The position numbers were made by a program, and so were the translations under genes. Of a stretch of 64,000 nucleotides of DNA, positions 1 through 7,820 are shown piece by piece; position 1 is the stretch's first letter, and each line of letters opens with the position of its first letter. The stretch is from NCBI RefSeq assembly GCF_031801495.1, contig NZ_JAOEGC010000002.1, positions 62,001-126,000 of the forward strand, read 5' to 3'. This stretch comes from Agrobacterium tumefaciens_K (GTDB taxonomy: Bacteria > Pseudomonadota > Alphaproteobacteria > Rhizobiales > Rhizobiaceae). The notes below the pieces were generated by a model that was not told the DNA's origin, searched no databases, and saw nothing but the letters and a program-made list of their open reading frames with translations.

Positions 1-942
1 GCCGCTATCGTCCTGTGCCTGTGCCTTGCGATCGCGCTCATTGCCGCCATGCTCCAGCGCCGACGACGCATGCGGGAGCGTCTCGTCCATCAGGCCGAGG
101 CACAGGCCGAGCTTGAACGCAGGGTGGAGGAGCGTACCGCTGACCTCGCCCGCGTCAATCGCGAAATCGAGCATGAAGTTGCCGAGCGGCGGCAAACAGA
201 AAAGCAGCTTCGCAAGATGCAGAATGATCTTGTCCAGGCGGGCAAACTTGCCGCGCTTGGCCAGATGTCGGCAGCCCTGTCACATGAGTTCAACCAGCCG
301 CTTGCAGCAGCCAAGAACTATGCGGAGAACGCCGCGCTCCTTGTAGAACGGGGCAGGGTGGATGACGTCACGGAAAATCTCAAACGCATCTCGGGTCTGA
401 TCGACCGCATGGCATCGATCAGCAGGCATCTGCGTAACTTCGCCCGCAAGCCCAATGAAAAAACCAGTGCTGTCCTGCTGGAAACTGTTCTTCGCGATAC
501 GTTGGAAATTGTCGGCGCAAGGCTGAAGGCTGCGGACGCGGTGCTGGATATCGATCTGGGGGAAATGCCGCTGGCGGTGAAGGCCGGTCCGGTCCGCTTG
601 CAGCAGGTTCTGGTCAACATCATTTCCAATGCCGCCGATGCGGTGGAAGGTCGTAAAGATAGAAAGATCGCATGTGTGGCACGTTTGAATGGCCCTACGG
701 TTTCGATTTTCATTCGGGATCATGGACCGGGCGTGCCTCCGGCAATCGCCGAGCGTATCTTCGATCCTTTTTTCACGACAAAGGGTGTGGGGCGCGGTCT
801 GGGCCTTGGCCTTTCGATATCCTACAACATCATCAAGGATTTCGGTGGTCAGCTCCGTGTCCGCAACCATGATGAGGGTGGGGCGGAATTCGAAATCGAG
901 CTGCCTGCCGCTGTGTATGTCGCGGAGGCCGCTGCCGAATGA
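1..942 (+). CDS. DctB-like sensor histidine kinase, 5' end missing
   Basis: This is the C-terminal part of a membrane sensor kinase; the reading frame is open to the first base, so the start and sensor domain lie outside the window. The first 16 visible codons encode the end of a transmembrane helix (AAIVLCLCLAIALIAA), followed by a long charged coiled coil. The H-box (ALSHEFNQPLAA) puts the phosphorylated histidine at visible residue 95, the N-box (NIISNAADAV) is near residue 206 and the ATP lid has DHGPGVPP and GLGLGLSI. The H-box type and the adjacent NtrC-class regulator are those of the DctB family of C4-dicarboxylate sensors. The stop overlaps the start of the response regulator by 4 bases, so the two are translationally coupled. 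The downstream tctCBA genes make a tri- or dicarboxylate signal likely, but the sensor domain is not visible. Confidence 0.9.
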   Translation, partial: AAIVLCLCLAIALIAAMLQRRRRMRERLVHQAEAQAELERRVEERTADLARVNREIEHEVAERRQTEKQLRKMQNDLVQAGKLAALGQMSAALSHEFNQPLAAAKNYAENAALLVERGRVDDVTENLKRISGLIDRMASISRHLRNFARKPNEKTSAVLLETVLRDTLEIVGARLKAADAVLDIDLGEMPLAVKAGPVRLQQVLVNIISNAADAVEGRKDRKIACVARLNGPTVSIFIRDHGPGVPPAIAERIFDPFFTTKGVGRGLGLGLSISYNIIKDFGGQLRVRNHDEGGAEFEIELPAAVYVAEAAAE

Positions 943-2285
943 ATGTCTCCCGCGTTCTGTTGATCGATGACGAAGAGGAGTTGCGTTTTTCGACGGCGCA
1001 GGCCCTGGAGCTTTCCGGCTTCAACGTCACCATGCTCACCAGTGCCGAACACGCGCTGGAACTGATCGGTTACAGCTTCGATGGCGTGGTCGTCAGCGAT
1101 ATCCGCATGCCCGGCATGGATGGCATGACACTGTTGCAGAAGGTCCGCGAACTGGATCCGGAGATTCCGGTGATCCTGATGACAGGCCATGGTGACGTCC
1201 AGCTTGCCGTCAGTGCCATGCGCAACGGTGCTTACGACTTCATCGAAAAGCCTTTCACGCCGCAATACCTCGCAGGCGTCATCAAGCGGGCGGAGGACAG
1301 ACGCGCACTTGTGCTGGAAAACCGGCGGCTGAAGGCTGTTGCGGGTAAACGTGACGATCTGGAGACGCGCCTGCCCGGAAGAACGCAGGTCATGGTCGAC
1401 CTGCGCTACCGGATCCGCGCCATCGGCGCGACGGATGCCGATACGTTGATCGTGGGCGATACGGGAGCCGGAAAGGAGGTCGTGGCGCGGGCGCTGCACG
1501 ACGTCAGCGCCAGAAGCAACCGGCCTTTTGTAGCGATCAATTGCGCTGCTCTGCCGCAGACCCTGATCGAGAGCGAACTGTTCGGTCACGAGGCGGGGGC
1601 TTTCCCCGGCGCGCTTCGGCCCCGATACGGCAAATTCGAACATGCTCGCGGCGGAACGATCCTGCTCGATGAAATCGGCTCCATGCCTTTCGAGCTTCAG
1701 GGCCGTTTCCTGCGCGTTCTGCAGGAGAGGGTGATAACCCGGTTGGGGTCCAACGAAATGGTGGAGCTCGATGTGCGTTTCATCGCCACCAGCAAGGTCG
1801 ATCTCGAGCGGGAGGTGGCTGCCGGACGCTTCCGTGCCGATCTCTTGTATCGTCTGAATGTCGCGACATTGCTCGTGCCGTCGCTGTCGCAGCGCAGCGC
1901 GGATATTCCGCTTCTGTTTCTGCATCTGGTGCGCGAGGCTGCTGCCCGTTATGGGCGGGAGGATGTGGACGTTCCGCAGGATCTGTTGTCCACGATGTCG
2001 TTGCGCGAATGGCCGGGAAATGTCCGTGAGCTGCGCAACGCCGCGGATCGTTTCGTTCTCGGTCTGGACGGTGAGGGGGGCGACACATCACCGTCAATGT
2101 CGGCTGGCGAGATCGGTGGGCTTGCGGCCAGGGTGGCCGCTTACGAAAAAAGCCTGATTGCACGGGCGATTGCCGCTCATAAGGGTAACCTGAAATCGGT
2201 ATATGAGAACCTCGGCATTTCCCGCAAAACGCTTTACGAAAAAATGCAGAAATACGAGCTGCACAGGCACATGACCGAGATGTGA
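939..2285 (+). CDS. NtrC-family response regulator, DctD-like, with GAFPGA instead of GAFTGA
   Basis: The 448-residue protein has a receiver domain (acidic pair D10/D11, phosphoacceptor D54, K104), an AAA+ domain (Walker A GDTGAGKE at 173-180, Walker B LLDE near 243) and a C-terminal Fis-type helix-turn-helix with NLKSVYENLGISRKTLYEKM. It is the partner of the upstream kinase. In the family such proteins remodel RNA polymerase holding sigma-54, contacting it through loop 1, motif GAFTGA. Here residues 220-225 read GAFPGA: the threonine that contacts sigma-54 is a proline. The rest of the ATPase looks intact. The likely target is tctCBA just downstream, which is preceded by two binding-site-like repeats but by no convincing -24/-12 element. 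It may therefore act on another promoter class; this is inference. Confidence 0.92.
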   Translation: MNVSRVLLIDDEEELRFSTAQALELSGFNVTMLTSAEHALELIGYSFDGVVVSDIRMPGMDGMTLLQKVRELDPEIPVILMTGHGDVQLAVSAMRNGAYDFIEKPFTPQYLAGVIKRAEDRRALVLENRRLKAVAGKRDDLETRLPGRTQVMVDLRYRIRAIGATDADTLIVGDTGAGKEVVARALHDVSARSNRPFVAINCAALPQTLIESELFGHEAGAFPGALRPRYGKFEHARGGTILLDEIGSMPFELQGRFLRVLQERVITRLGSNEMVELDVRFIATSKVDLEREVAAGRFRADLLYRLNVATLLVPSLSQRSADIPLLFLHLVREAAARYGREDVDVPQDLLSTMSLREWPGNVRELRNAADRFVLGLDGEGGDTSPSMSAGEIGGLAARVAAYEKSLIARAIAAHKGNLKSVYENLGISRKTLYEKMQKYELHRHMTEM

Positions 2286-2336
2286 TGGGTGGAATTCCAC
2301 CCATGTATTTTCTGGAATGTGTCGAAATCCACCCAT
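2285..2336 (+). promoter_or_regulatory. Tandem palindromic activator sites upstream of tctC
   Basis: A perfect 20-base palindrome spans 2285-2304 (core GGGTGGAATTCCACCC). A second, imperfect copy ends with the same CCACCCAT at 2329-2336, exactly 32 bases, about three helical turns, after the first. Helically phased repeats of this kind are typical of upstream activating sequences for NtrC/DctD-type regulators. The position directly behind the regulator gene and about 150 bases before tctC supports control of tctCBA. Assignment to this regulator is inferred. Confidence 0.6.
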
Positions 2337-2482
2337 TACAGCGCGATGTGATAACAAAAGCGTACTGCACGGTGACAGCATCGTTGATGTGCAGCCGTTC
2401 CGGATCGCAAATGGATTACCCCGGTCGCCATGGAGGAGCATGCGCGGCTGAAGTGGCGAACATTTTCATCCGGGAGGAATCG

Positions 2483-3466
2483 ATGAAAATACTGAAGACA
2501 GTCACCGGCCTGGCGGCCGCCGCTGCCGTTTCCCTTTTCGCTTTGGCCGCATCGGCCCAGAACTATCCCGAACGCAACATCACCATGGTCGTACCTTTTG
2601 CGGCTGGTGGTCCTACCGATACGGTTTCCCGGCTTGTCGCCGAAGCCATGTCGAAGGATCTTGGCCAGCAGATCATCATCGAGAATGTTGGCGGCGCTGG
2701 GGGCACGCTGGGTGCCGGTCGAGTGGCCGCAGCTGATCCGGACGGCTATACGGTGCTGTTGCACCACATCGGCATGGCGACGAGCGCCACGCTCTATCGC
2801 AAGCTCGCCTACGATACACTGAATGCCTTCGAGTATGTCGGGCTGGTAACGGAAGTTCCGATGACCATCCTGTCGCGCAAGACGCTCGAGACGAACGACC
2901 TTAAAGGTCTGATCGAATACGCCAAGGCAAACAAGGACAAGGTGACGGTCGCCAATGCCGGTATCGGCGCTGCGTCACACCTGTGCGGCATGCTGTTCAT
3001 GAGCGCCATCGAGACACCGCTCGTCACCGTTCCCTATAAGGGCACTGGTCCGGCCATGACCGACCTTCTTGGTGGGCAGGTCGACATTATGTGCGATCAG
3101 ACGACCAACACGACGAAGCAGATCCAGGGCGGCACGGTGAAGGCTTACGCGGTCACCACGGCCAAGCGCCTTGACGTGCTGCCGGATGTGCCGACGGCCG
3201 TCGAAGCCGGTCTGCCGAACTTCGAGGTTGGTATCTGGCACGGCGTTTATACGCCGAAAGGCACGCCCGCCGAAATCAACGAGAAGCTCTCCAAGTCACT
3301 TCAGGTCGCTCTGAAGGATCCCAACGTCGCGGCCCGTTTTGCCGAGCTTGGCACCGTTCCGTCGCCTGAAGGCGATGCGACGCCAGCCGCCCTCAAGGCA
3401 AAGCTGGAAAGCGAAATCGCACGCTGGAAGCCGGTGATCGAATCGGCGGGACAATACGCCGACTGA
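2483..3466 (+). CDS. tctC: TctC-family periplasmic tricarboxylate-binding protein
   Basis: This 327-residue protein is the extracytoplasmic solute receptor of a tripartite tricarboxylate transporter (TTT). It starts with a Sec signal peptide (MKILKTVTGLAAAAAVSLFA, cleavage after ASA) and continues with the family N-terminus YPERNITMVVPFAAGGPTD and the ligand-loop signature NVGGAGGTLG. An in-frame reading reaches further upstream, but the ATG at 2483 has a GGGAGGA ribosome binding site at the right distance and begins the signal peptide. It captures a carboxylate in the periplasm and hands it to TctA/TctB, encoded next. The exact ligand cannot be told from sequence; citrate and other di- or tricarboxylates are known for the family. 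Confidence 0.92.
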   Translation: MKILKTVTGLAAAAAVSLFALAASAQNYPERNITMVVPFAAGGPTDTVSRLVAEAMSKDLGQQIIIENVGGAGGTLGAGRVAAADPDGYTVLLHHIGMATSATLYRKLAYDTLNAFEYVGLVTEVPMTILSRKTLETNDLKGLIEYAKANKDKVTVANAGIGAASHLCGMLFMSAIETPLVTVPYKGTGPAMTDLLGGQVDIMCDQTTNTTKQIQGGTVKAYAVTTAKRLDVLPDVPTAVEAGLPNFEVGIWHGVYTPKGTPAEINEKLSKSLQVALKDPNVAARFAELGTVPSPEGDATPAALKAKLESEIARWKPVIESAGQYAD

Positions 3467-3482
3467 TCGTGACGGACCGTGA

Positions 3483-3566
3483 CCGGCGGTTTGGATCGGC
3501 ATGACAAAAAAGTGTACGCGGTTTTCGCCTGAAATCCCGCTCTCACATTTTGAGTCAAGCCGCCGG
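3483..3566. repeat. Long-range inverted repeat between tctC and tctB
   Basis: CCGGCGGTTTG (3483-3493) pairs with CAAGCCGCCGG (3556-3566), 11 base pairs with one G-U, enclosing about 62 bases. It falls in the 163-base gap between the receptor gene and the membrane genes. In mRNA it could form a stem that protects the tctC message or limits read-through; no T-tract follows, so it is not a standard terminator. Confidence 0.45.
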
Positions 3567-3629
3567 TTTCTTCCACGTTTCGACAGCACGGGCGCGTCTG
3601 CGACCGTCCGTTTCGGAGGGACATATCTT

Positions 3630-4091
3630 ATGAAATCATTCATTGTTGATCCTGCGGAGGCCTTGTGTGGAGCGATTTTTATCGGTCTTGGCATTGCATT
3701 CGCATGGCAGTCTTATGAGCTCGACATCGGCACGGCTTTTCGTATGGGACCGGGATATTTCCCGCTGCTCCTGGCGCTTGTCCTGATTGTTCTTGGCGGC
3801 GTGATCTTTCTTCGGTCCACGCGTGTGCGCGGTGAGGCCGTCGGCGCCATCGCATGGCGCGGCATTTTCTTCATTTTGCCTGCCCCGATCTTTTTCGGCT
3901 TTACCGTTCGCGGCCTCGGTTTCGTCCCGGCGCTCTTTTTCAGCGCGCTTATCGCTTCGTTCGCCTCACAAAAGATGAAACCGTTGATGGCGATCCTGCT
4001 TTCGGCGGCGATTACCGTCTTTTCGGTCGCGGTCTTCAATTATGGCCTTGGCCTGCCCTTCCAGCGCTTTGGCCCCTGGCTGAAATTTTGA
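3630..4091 (+). CDS. tctB: TctB-family small TTT membrane subunit
   Basis: This 153-residue integral membrane protein is the small subunit of the TTT carrier. It has about four hydrophobic helices and the family pattern of a short N-terminal segment, a helix with GAIFIGLGIAFAWQS, then RMGPGYFP. The position between tctC and tctA is the classical order for this transporter family. I chose the ATG at 3630 because GGAGGG lies 9 bases upstream; a longer in-frame reading from 3501 has no hydrophobic start and no good ribosome binding site. Function of TctB itself in the family is poorly defined, but it is needed for uptake together with TctA. Confidence 0.88.
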   Translation: MKSFIVDPAEALCGAIFIGLGIAFAWQSYELDIGTAFRMGPGYFPLLLALVLIVLGGVIFLRSTRVRGEAVGAIAWRGIFFILPAPIFFGFTVRGLGFVPALFFSALIASFASQKMKPLMAILLSAAITVFSVAVFNYGLGLPFQRFGPWLKF

Positions 4092-4100
4092 GGTCTGAGC

Positions 4101-5606
4101 ATGGATCTGTTCAATAATCTTCTGCTGGGGTTCAGCACCGCGTCGTCGATAGAGAACCTGTTCTTCTGCTTGATTGGCGTGCTGCTCGGAACCCTGATCG
4201 GCGTTTTGCCGGGGATCGGTGCTACCGCGACGATTGCCATGCTGCTCCCCATTACTTTCCAGCTTGAGCCGGTATCGTCGCTCATCATGCTCGCCGGCAT
4301 CTATTACGGCGCGCAGTATGGCGGCTCGACCACGGCGATCCTCATCAACATGCCGGGTGAGTCATCCTCCGCGGTGACCGCGATCGACGGCTACCAGATG
4401 GCGCGAAAGGGCAAGGCCGGTGCGGCGCTCGCCATTGCGGCAATCGGGTCGTTTTTCGCCGGAACGGTGTCCACCTTTCTCGTGGCGATCTTTGCGCCGC
4501 CGCTGACGGCGATCGCGCTGGAATTCGGCGCGGCCGAATATTTCTCGCTGATGGTGGTCGGCCTCGTTTCCTCGATTGCCCTTGCCCATGGTTCCATCGT
4601 CAAGGCGCTGGCCATGGTCGTGCTTGGGCTGCTGCTCGGTCTGGTGGGAACGGATATCTACAGCGGTGCGCCTCGCTTCACGCTCGGCATTCGGGAATAT
4701 GCGGACGGCCTGAACTTCGTTGCCGTGGCGGTCGGTGTTTTCGGTATAGCCGAAATTCTCCGCAACCTCGAAAATGAGCATACGCGTTCGGTACTGATCG
4801 CCAAGGTCAGCGGCCTGATGCCGACGAAGGAGGATTTCAAGCGCATGATCGGACCCGTGCTGCGCGGCACGGCCATCGGTTCGGCGCTTGGCATCCTGCC
4901 GGGGGGCGGCGCCATCCTCGCGGCGTTCGCATCCTACACGGTGGAAAAGCGCGTCTCCAAAACACCGGAAGAATTCGGCCATGGTTCCGTTGCCGGTGTG
5001 GCCGGTCCCGAATCCGCCAACAATGCGGGCGCACAGACGTCGTTCATTCCGCTGCTGACGCTCGGCATTCCTGCCAACCCGGTGATGGCGCTGATGATCG
5101 GGGCCATGATCATTCAGGGCATCGTGCCCGGTCCGAACGTTGCGGCAGAGCAGCCAGCTCTGTTCTGGGGCATCATCGCCTCTATGTGGATCGGCAACCT
5201 GATGCTTGTCGTCCTGAACCTGCCGCTGATCGGCCTTTGGGTGAAGCTGCTGACGGTGCCTTATTACGTTCTCTTCCCCATCATCATGGCGTTCTGCGCC
5301 ATCGGGGTCTACAGCGTCAATTCCAACGTGTTTGATCTTTATGCCGTCGCCTTCTTCGGCTTCATCGGTTATGTCCTGGTGAAACTGCGCTGCGAACCCG
5401 CCCCGCTTCTTCTGGGATTTGTTCTGGGGCCGCTTCTGGAGGAAAACCTGCGTCGTGCCATGATCCTGTCGCGTGGCGATCCGTCGACCTTCGTGACCCG
5501 GCCGATCAGCGCTACGCTGCTTTTGATTGCGCTAGTGGTTCTGGTCGTCGTGTTCCTGCCCAGCGTCAAGGCGAAGCGCGAAGAGGTATTCCAGGAAGAA
5601 GGCTGA
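4101..5606 (+). CDS. tctA: TctA-family large TTT permease subunit
   Basis: This 501-residue protein with about 11-12 hydrophobic helices is the transport channel of the tripartite tricarboxylate transporter, driven by an ion gradient. Clear family signatures are the N-terminal GTLIGVLPGIGATATIAMLL, the YGGSTTAILINMPGE stretch, and the duplicated second copy with GILPGGGAILAAF and GPESANNAGAQTSFIPLLTL. Two glycine/proline-rich re-entrant motifs of this sort are diagnostic for TctA. It starts 9 bases after tctB and ends the tctCBA operon; a strong terminator follows. Confidence 0.93.
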   Translation: MDLFNNLLLGFSTASSIENLFFCLIGVLLGTLIGVLPGIGATATIAMLLPITFQLEPVSSLIMLAGIYYGAQYGGSTTAILINMPGESSSAVTAIDGYQMARKGKAGAALAIAAIGSFFAGTVSTFLVAIFAPPLTAIALEFGAAEYFSLMVVGLVSSIALAHGSIVKALAMVVLGLLLGLVGTDIYSGAPRFTLGIREYADGLNFVAVAVGVFGIAEILRNLENEHTRSVLIAKVSGLMPTKEDFKRMIGPVLRGTAIGSALGILPGGGAILAAFASYTVEKRVSKTPEEFGHGSVAGVAGPESANNAGAQTSFIPLLTLGIPANPVMALMIGAMIIQGIVPGPNVAAEQPALFWGIIASMWIGNLMLVVLNLPLIGLWVKLLTVPYYVLFPIIMAFCAIGVYSVNSNVFDLYAVAFFGFIGYVLVKLRCEPAPLLLGFVLGPLLEENLRRAMILSRGDPSTFVTRPISATLLLIALVVLVVVFLPSVKAKREEVFQEEG

Positions 5607-5624
5607 TATCTCGCGGCTGAAACG

Positions 5625-5662
5625 AAAGCCGATGAGGGAGACCTCATCGGCTTTTTGTTTTG
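5625..5662 (+). terminator. Intrinsic terminator of tctCBA
   Basis: A perfect 13-base-pair stem, AAAGCCGATGAGG at 5625-5637 and its complement at 5642-5654, with loop GAGA, is followed by TTTTTGTTTT. It lies 19 bases after the tctA stop. Confidence 0.92.
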
Positions 5663-5750
5663 TGGCGCATTAAATAGAGTTCGGCCGGATAAGGTTATGA
5701 TTGACTTTGAAGCGGTGAGCACCAAGGAAGGACAGGAAAGAGAGGTCGCC

Positions 5751-5963
5751 ATGACGTCACAAACCGAAAATCGCATCCTCGCCCTCGAGGAGACGATCGC
5801 GCATCAGACAAAGACCATCGAGGAACTGTCGGATCAACTGGCGGAGCAGTGGAAGGTCGTTGAGCAGACCCGTGCAAAGCTCGACCGGTTGACGGAGAGG
5901 TTTTTGAGCCTCGAGGAACAATCGCTGGAAGCGCCCGCCATCACCCGGCCACCGCATTATTGA
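5751..5963 (+). CDS. slyX: SlyX-family small coiled-coil protein
   Basis: This 70-residue protein reads as one long heptad-patterned helix (RILALEETIAHQTKTIEELS onward) ending in a short tail, TRPPHY. The length, the two-part coiled coil and the terminal PPHY are those of the SlyX family, whose function is unknown. The ATG at 5751 follows GAGAGG; an in-frame reading from further upstream has no support. The next gene begins 10 bases later, so the two are probably cotranscribed. Confidence 0.85.
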   Translation: MTSQTENRILALEETIAHQTKTIEELSDQLAEQWKVVEQTRAKLDRLTERFLSLEEQSLEAPAITRPPHY

Positions 5964-5973
5964 GAGGCATATC

Positions 5974-6528
5974 ATGAACACCGCCGTGTTGCCGGTTTCC
6001 GCCGTCGATGTTCTCACGTTCTGGAAGGATGCGGGACCGGAAAAATGGTTCGAGAAGGACGCGCATTTCGACGCCTCCTTTCACGACCGATTTCGTGAAC
6101 TTCATTTCGCTGCCGCCCGTCAGGAACTGGAAAGCTGGCTTGAAGCGCCGGAAAGCAGCCTTTCTCTCATCCTTCTTCTTGATCAGTTTCCCAGGAATTG
6201 CTTCCGGGGAACGGCACATATGTACGCTACCGATCCGCTGGCACGTCATTACGCGCGTGACATTCTCAGGCGCGGCCATGACCAGGCGATAGATGCGGAG
6301 CTTCGTATTTTCGTCTATCTCCCCCTCATGCATTCAGAATCTCTAGCGGATCAGGAGCTCTGCTGCGAACTCTGCGAACCGCTGGGCGAGCGTTACCTGC
6401 CTTTTGCAATCGAGCATCGCGATATCGTCAAACGCTTCGGCCGTTTTCCGCACCGCAACGATATATTGCTGCGGGAAACGACGCCGGATGAAAGGCGATA
6501 CCTGGACGATGGCGGTTTTGCCGGCTGA
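5974..6528 (+). CDS. DUF924 family protein
   Basis: The 184-residue cytosolic protein shows the DUF924 hallmarks: an N-terminal VLTFWKDAGPEKWFEKD block, the central LILLLDQFPRNCFRGT, and the later FVYLPLMHSESLADQE. The family is all-helical and resembles tetratricopeptide-like folds; no enzymatic activity is established. A reading starts with ATG at 5974, ten bases after slyX. It faces dnaJ on the opposite strand and is separated from it by a hairpin. Confidence 0.85.
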   Translation: MNTAVLPVSAVDVLTFWKDAGPEKWFEKDAHFDASFHDRFRELHFAAARQELESWLEAPESSLSLILLLDQFPRNCFRGTAHMYATDPLARHYARDILRRGHDQAIDAELRIFVYLPLMHSESLADQELCCELCEPLGERYLPFAIEHRDIVKRFGRFPHRNDILLRETTPDERRYLDDGGFAG

Positions 6529-6537
6529 GACCGCAAC

Positions 6538-6569
6538 AAAAAAGCCGCCATCCCGGAAGATGGCGGCTT
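6538..6569 (-). terminator. Intrinsic terminator of dnaK-dnaJ
   Basis: An 11-base-pair perfect stem (AAGCCGCCATC at 6542-6552 with 6559-6569, loop of 6) is followed on the minus strand by six T. It lies just behind the dnaJ stop. The plus-strand side lacks a T-run, so it mainly serves the minus strand, although the stem also sits behind the DUF924 gene. Confidence 0.88.
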
Positions 6570-6593
6570 CATATCTCATTTGATCCCCCACGA

Positions 6594-7730
6594 TCAACCG
6601 TCGAAGAATTCCTTCATGCGGGCGAAGAACCCGGCCGATTCCGGATTGTTCTCCTTGGAGGAGAGCTGCTCGAATTCCTGCAGCAGTTCACGCTGACGCT
6701 TGCTGAGCTTCTGCGGCGTTTCGATCTGGATCTGGATGTAGAGATCACCCGTCTGCGCCGAGCGCAGCACAGGCATGCCCTTGCCCTTCAGACGGAACTG
6801 TTTGCCCGCCTGCGTGCCCTCAGGCACGGTCACACGAGACTTGCTTCCGTCGAGTGTCGTTACATCGAATGTGCCGCCCAGTGCCGCCGTCGTCATGGAG
6901 ATCGGCACGACGCAATAGAGATCGGCGCCATCGCGCTGGAAGAACTCATGCGGACGCACGGACAGGAAGATGTAGAGATCACCCGCCGGACCGCCGCGCA
7001 TACCGGCCTCGCCTTCGCCCTGCAGGCGAATGCGCGTGCCGTCTTCGATGCCCGATGGGATGTTGACGGACAGCGAACGCTCTTCCGTCACGCGTCCCTG
7101 ACCATGGCACTTGCCGCAGGGGTCGGAAATCGTCTGGCCGCGACCGTGGCAGGTGGGGCAGGTGCGCTCGACGGAGAAAAAGCCCTGTGCTGCACGCACG
7201 CGACCCGAACCCTGACAGGTGCCACAGGTCTTCGGCTGCGTGCCGGGCTTCGCGCCAGAACCGGAACAGATGTCACAGGTGATCGAGGTCGGAACCCGGA
7301 TCTGCGCCGTCTTGCCGGTAAAGGCTTCTTCCAGCGAAATTTCCATGTTGTAGCGCAGATCGGCGCCGCGTTCGCGACCGCCCGAAGACCGGCGCGCCCG
7401 GCCGCCGCCCATCATCTCGCCGAAGATATCTTCGAAGATGTCCGAGAAGCCGCCATTGGCGAAACCGCCGCCGCCGAAGCCGCCACCGCCGCCCATGCCG
7501 CCATTTTCAAACGCTGCGTGGCCGAAACGGTCATAGGCTGCCCGCTTCTGGGGATCCTTCAGCGTTTCATAGGCCTCATTGATTTCCTTGAATTTCTTCT
7601 CGGATTCGGCGTCGTCCGGGTTTTTGTCCGGATGATATTTCATAGCGAGCTTGCGGAAGGCGCTTTTCAGCTCTTTTTCGTCCGCGGTCTTGCTGACGCC
7701 AAGTGTTTCGTAAAAGTCTGCTTTCGCCAT
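6594..7730 (-). CDS. dnaJ: Chaperone protein DnaJ
   Basis: The 378-residue co-chaperone stimulates the DnaK ATPase and presents unfolded substrates. The J domain (residues 1-70) carries the essential HPD at 33-35. A Gly/Phe-rich linker with repeated GGGGFGG follows, then a zinc-finger region with four CxxCxGxG repeats (CDICSGSG, CGTCQGSG, CPTCHGRG, CGKCHGQG) and the C-terminal peptide-binding domains. All eight zinc ligands are present, so it is a full type I DnaJ. It lies 90 bases downstream of dnaK on the same strand, with a hairpin between, and is probably made from the same heat-shock transcript. Confidence 0.98.
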   Translation of the reverse strand: MAKADFYETLGVSKTADEKELKSAFRKLAMKYHPDKNPDDAESEKKFKEINEAYETLKDPQKRAAYDRFGHAAFENGGMGGGGGFGGGGFANGGFSDIFEDIFGEMMGGGRARRSSGGRERGADLRYNMEISLEEAFTGKTAQIRVPTSITCDICSGSGAKPGTQPKTCGTCQGSGRVRAAQGFFSVERTCPTCHGRGQTISDPCGKCHGQGRVTEERSLSVNIPSGIEDGTRIRLQGEGEAGMRGGPAGDLYIFLSVRPHEFFQRDGADLYCVVPISMTTAALGGTFDVTTLDGSKSRVTVPEGTQAGKQFRLKGKGMPVLRSAQTGDLYIQIQIETPQKLSKRQRELLQEFEQLSSKENNPESAGFFARMKEFFDG

Positions 7731-7758
7731 TAAGGTAACAAGCCCCGAAAATGGATTT

Positions 7759-7780
7759 CCGGCTGCCCTTTGGCAGCCGG
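7759..7780 (-). repeat. Hairpin between dnaK and dnaJ
   Basis: CCGGCTGCC (7759-7767) and its perfect complement (7772-7780) enclose four bases. No T-run follows on the minus strand, so it is better seen as an mRNA processing or partial-attenuation stem that may set the higher DnaK to DnaJ ratio. Confidence 0.6.
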
Positions 7781-7820
7781 ATTTCTTTCATGCATCGGTT
7801 GGATACAGGATGCCACGCGA

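Noticed and set aside
2424..2445. Possible -24/-12 (sigma-54) promoter ahead of tctC
   Set aside because: GG and GC can be spaced correctly near the GGAGGAGCATGCGC stretch, but the flanking bases do not fit TGGCAC-N5-TTGCA.
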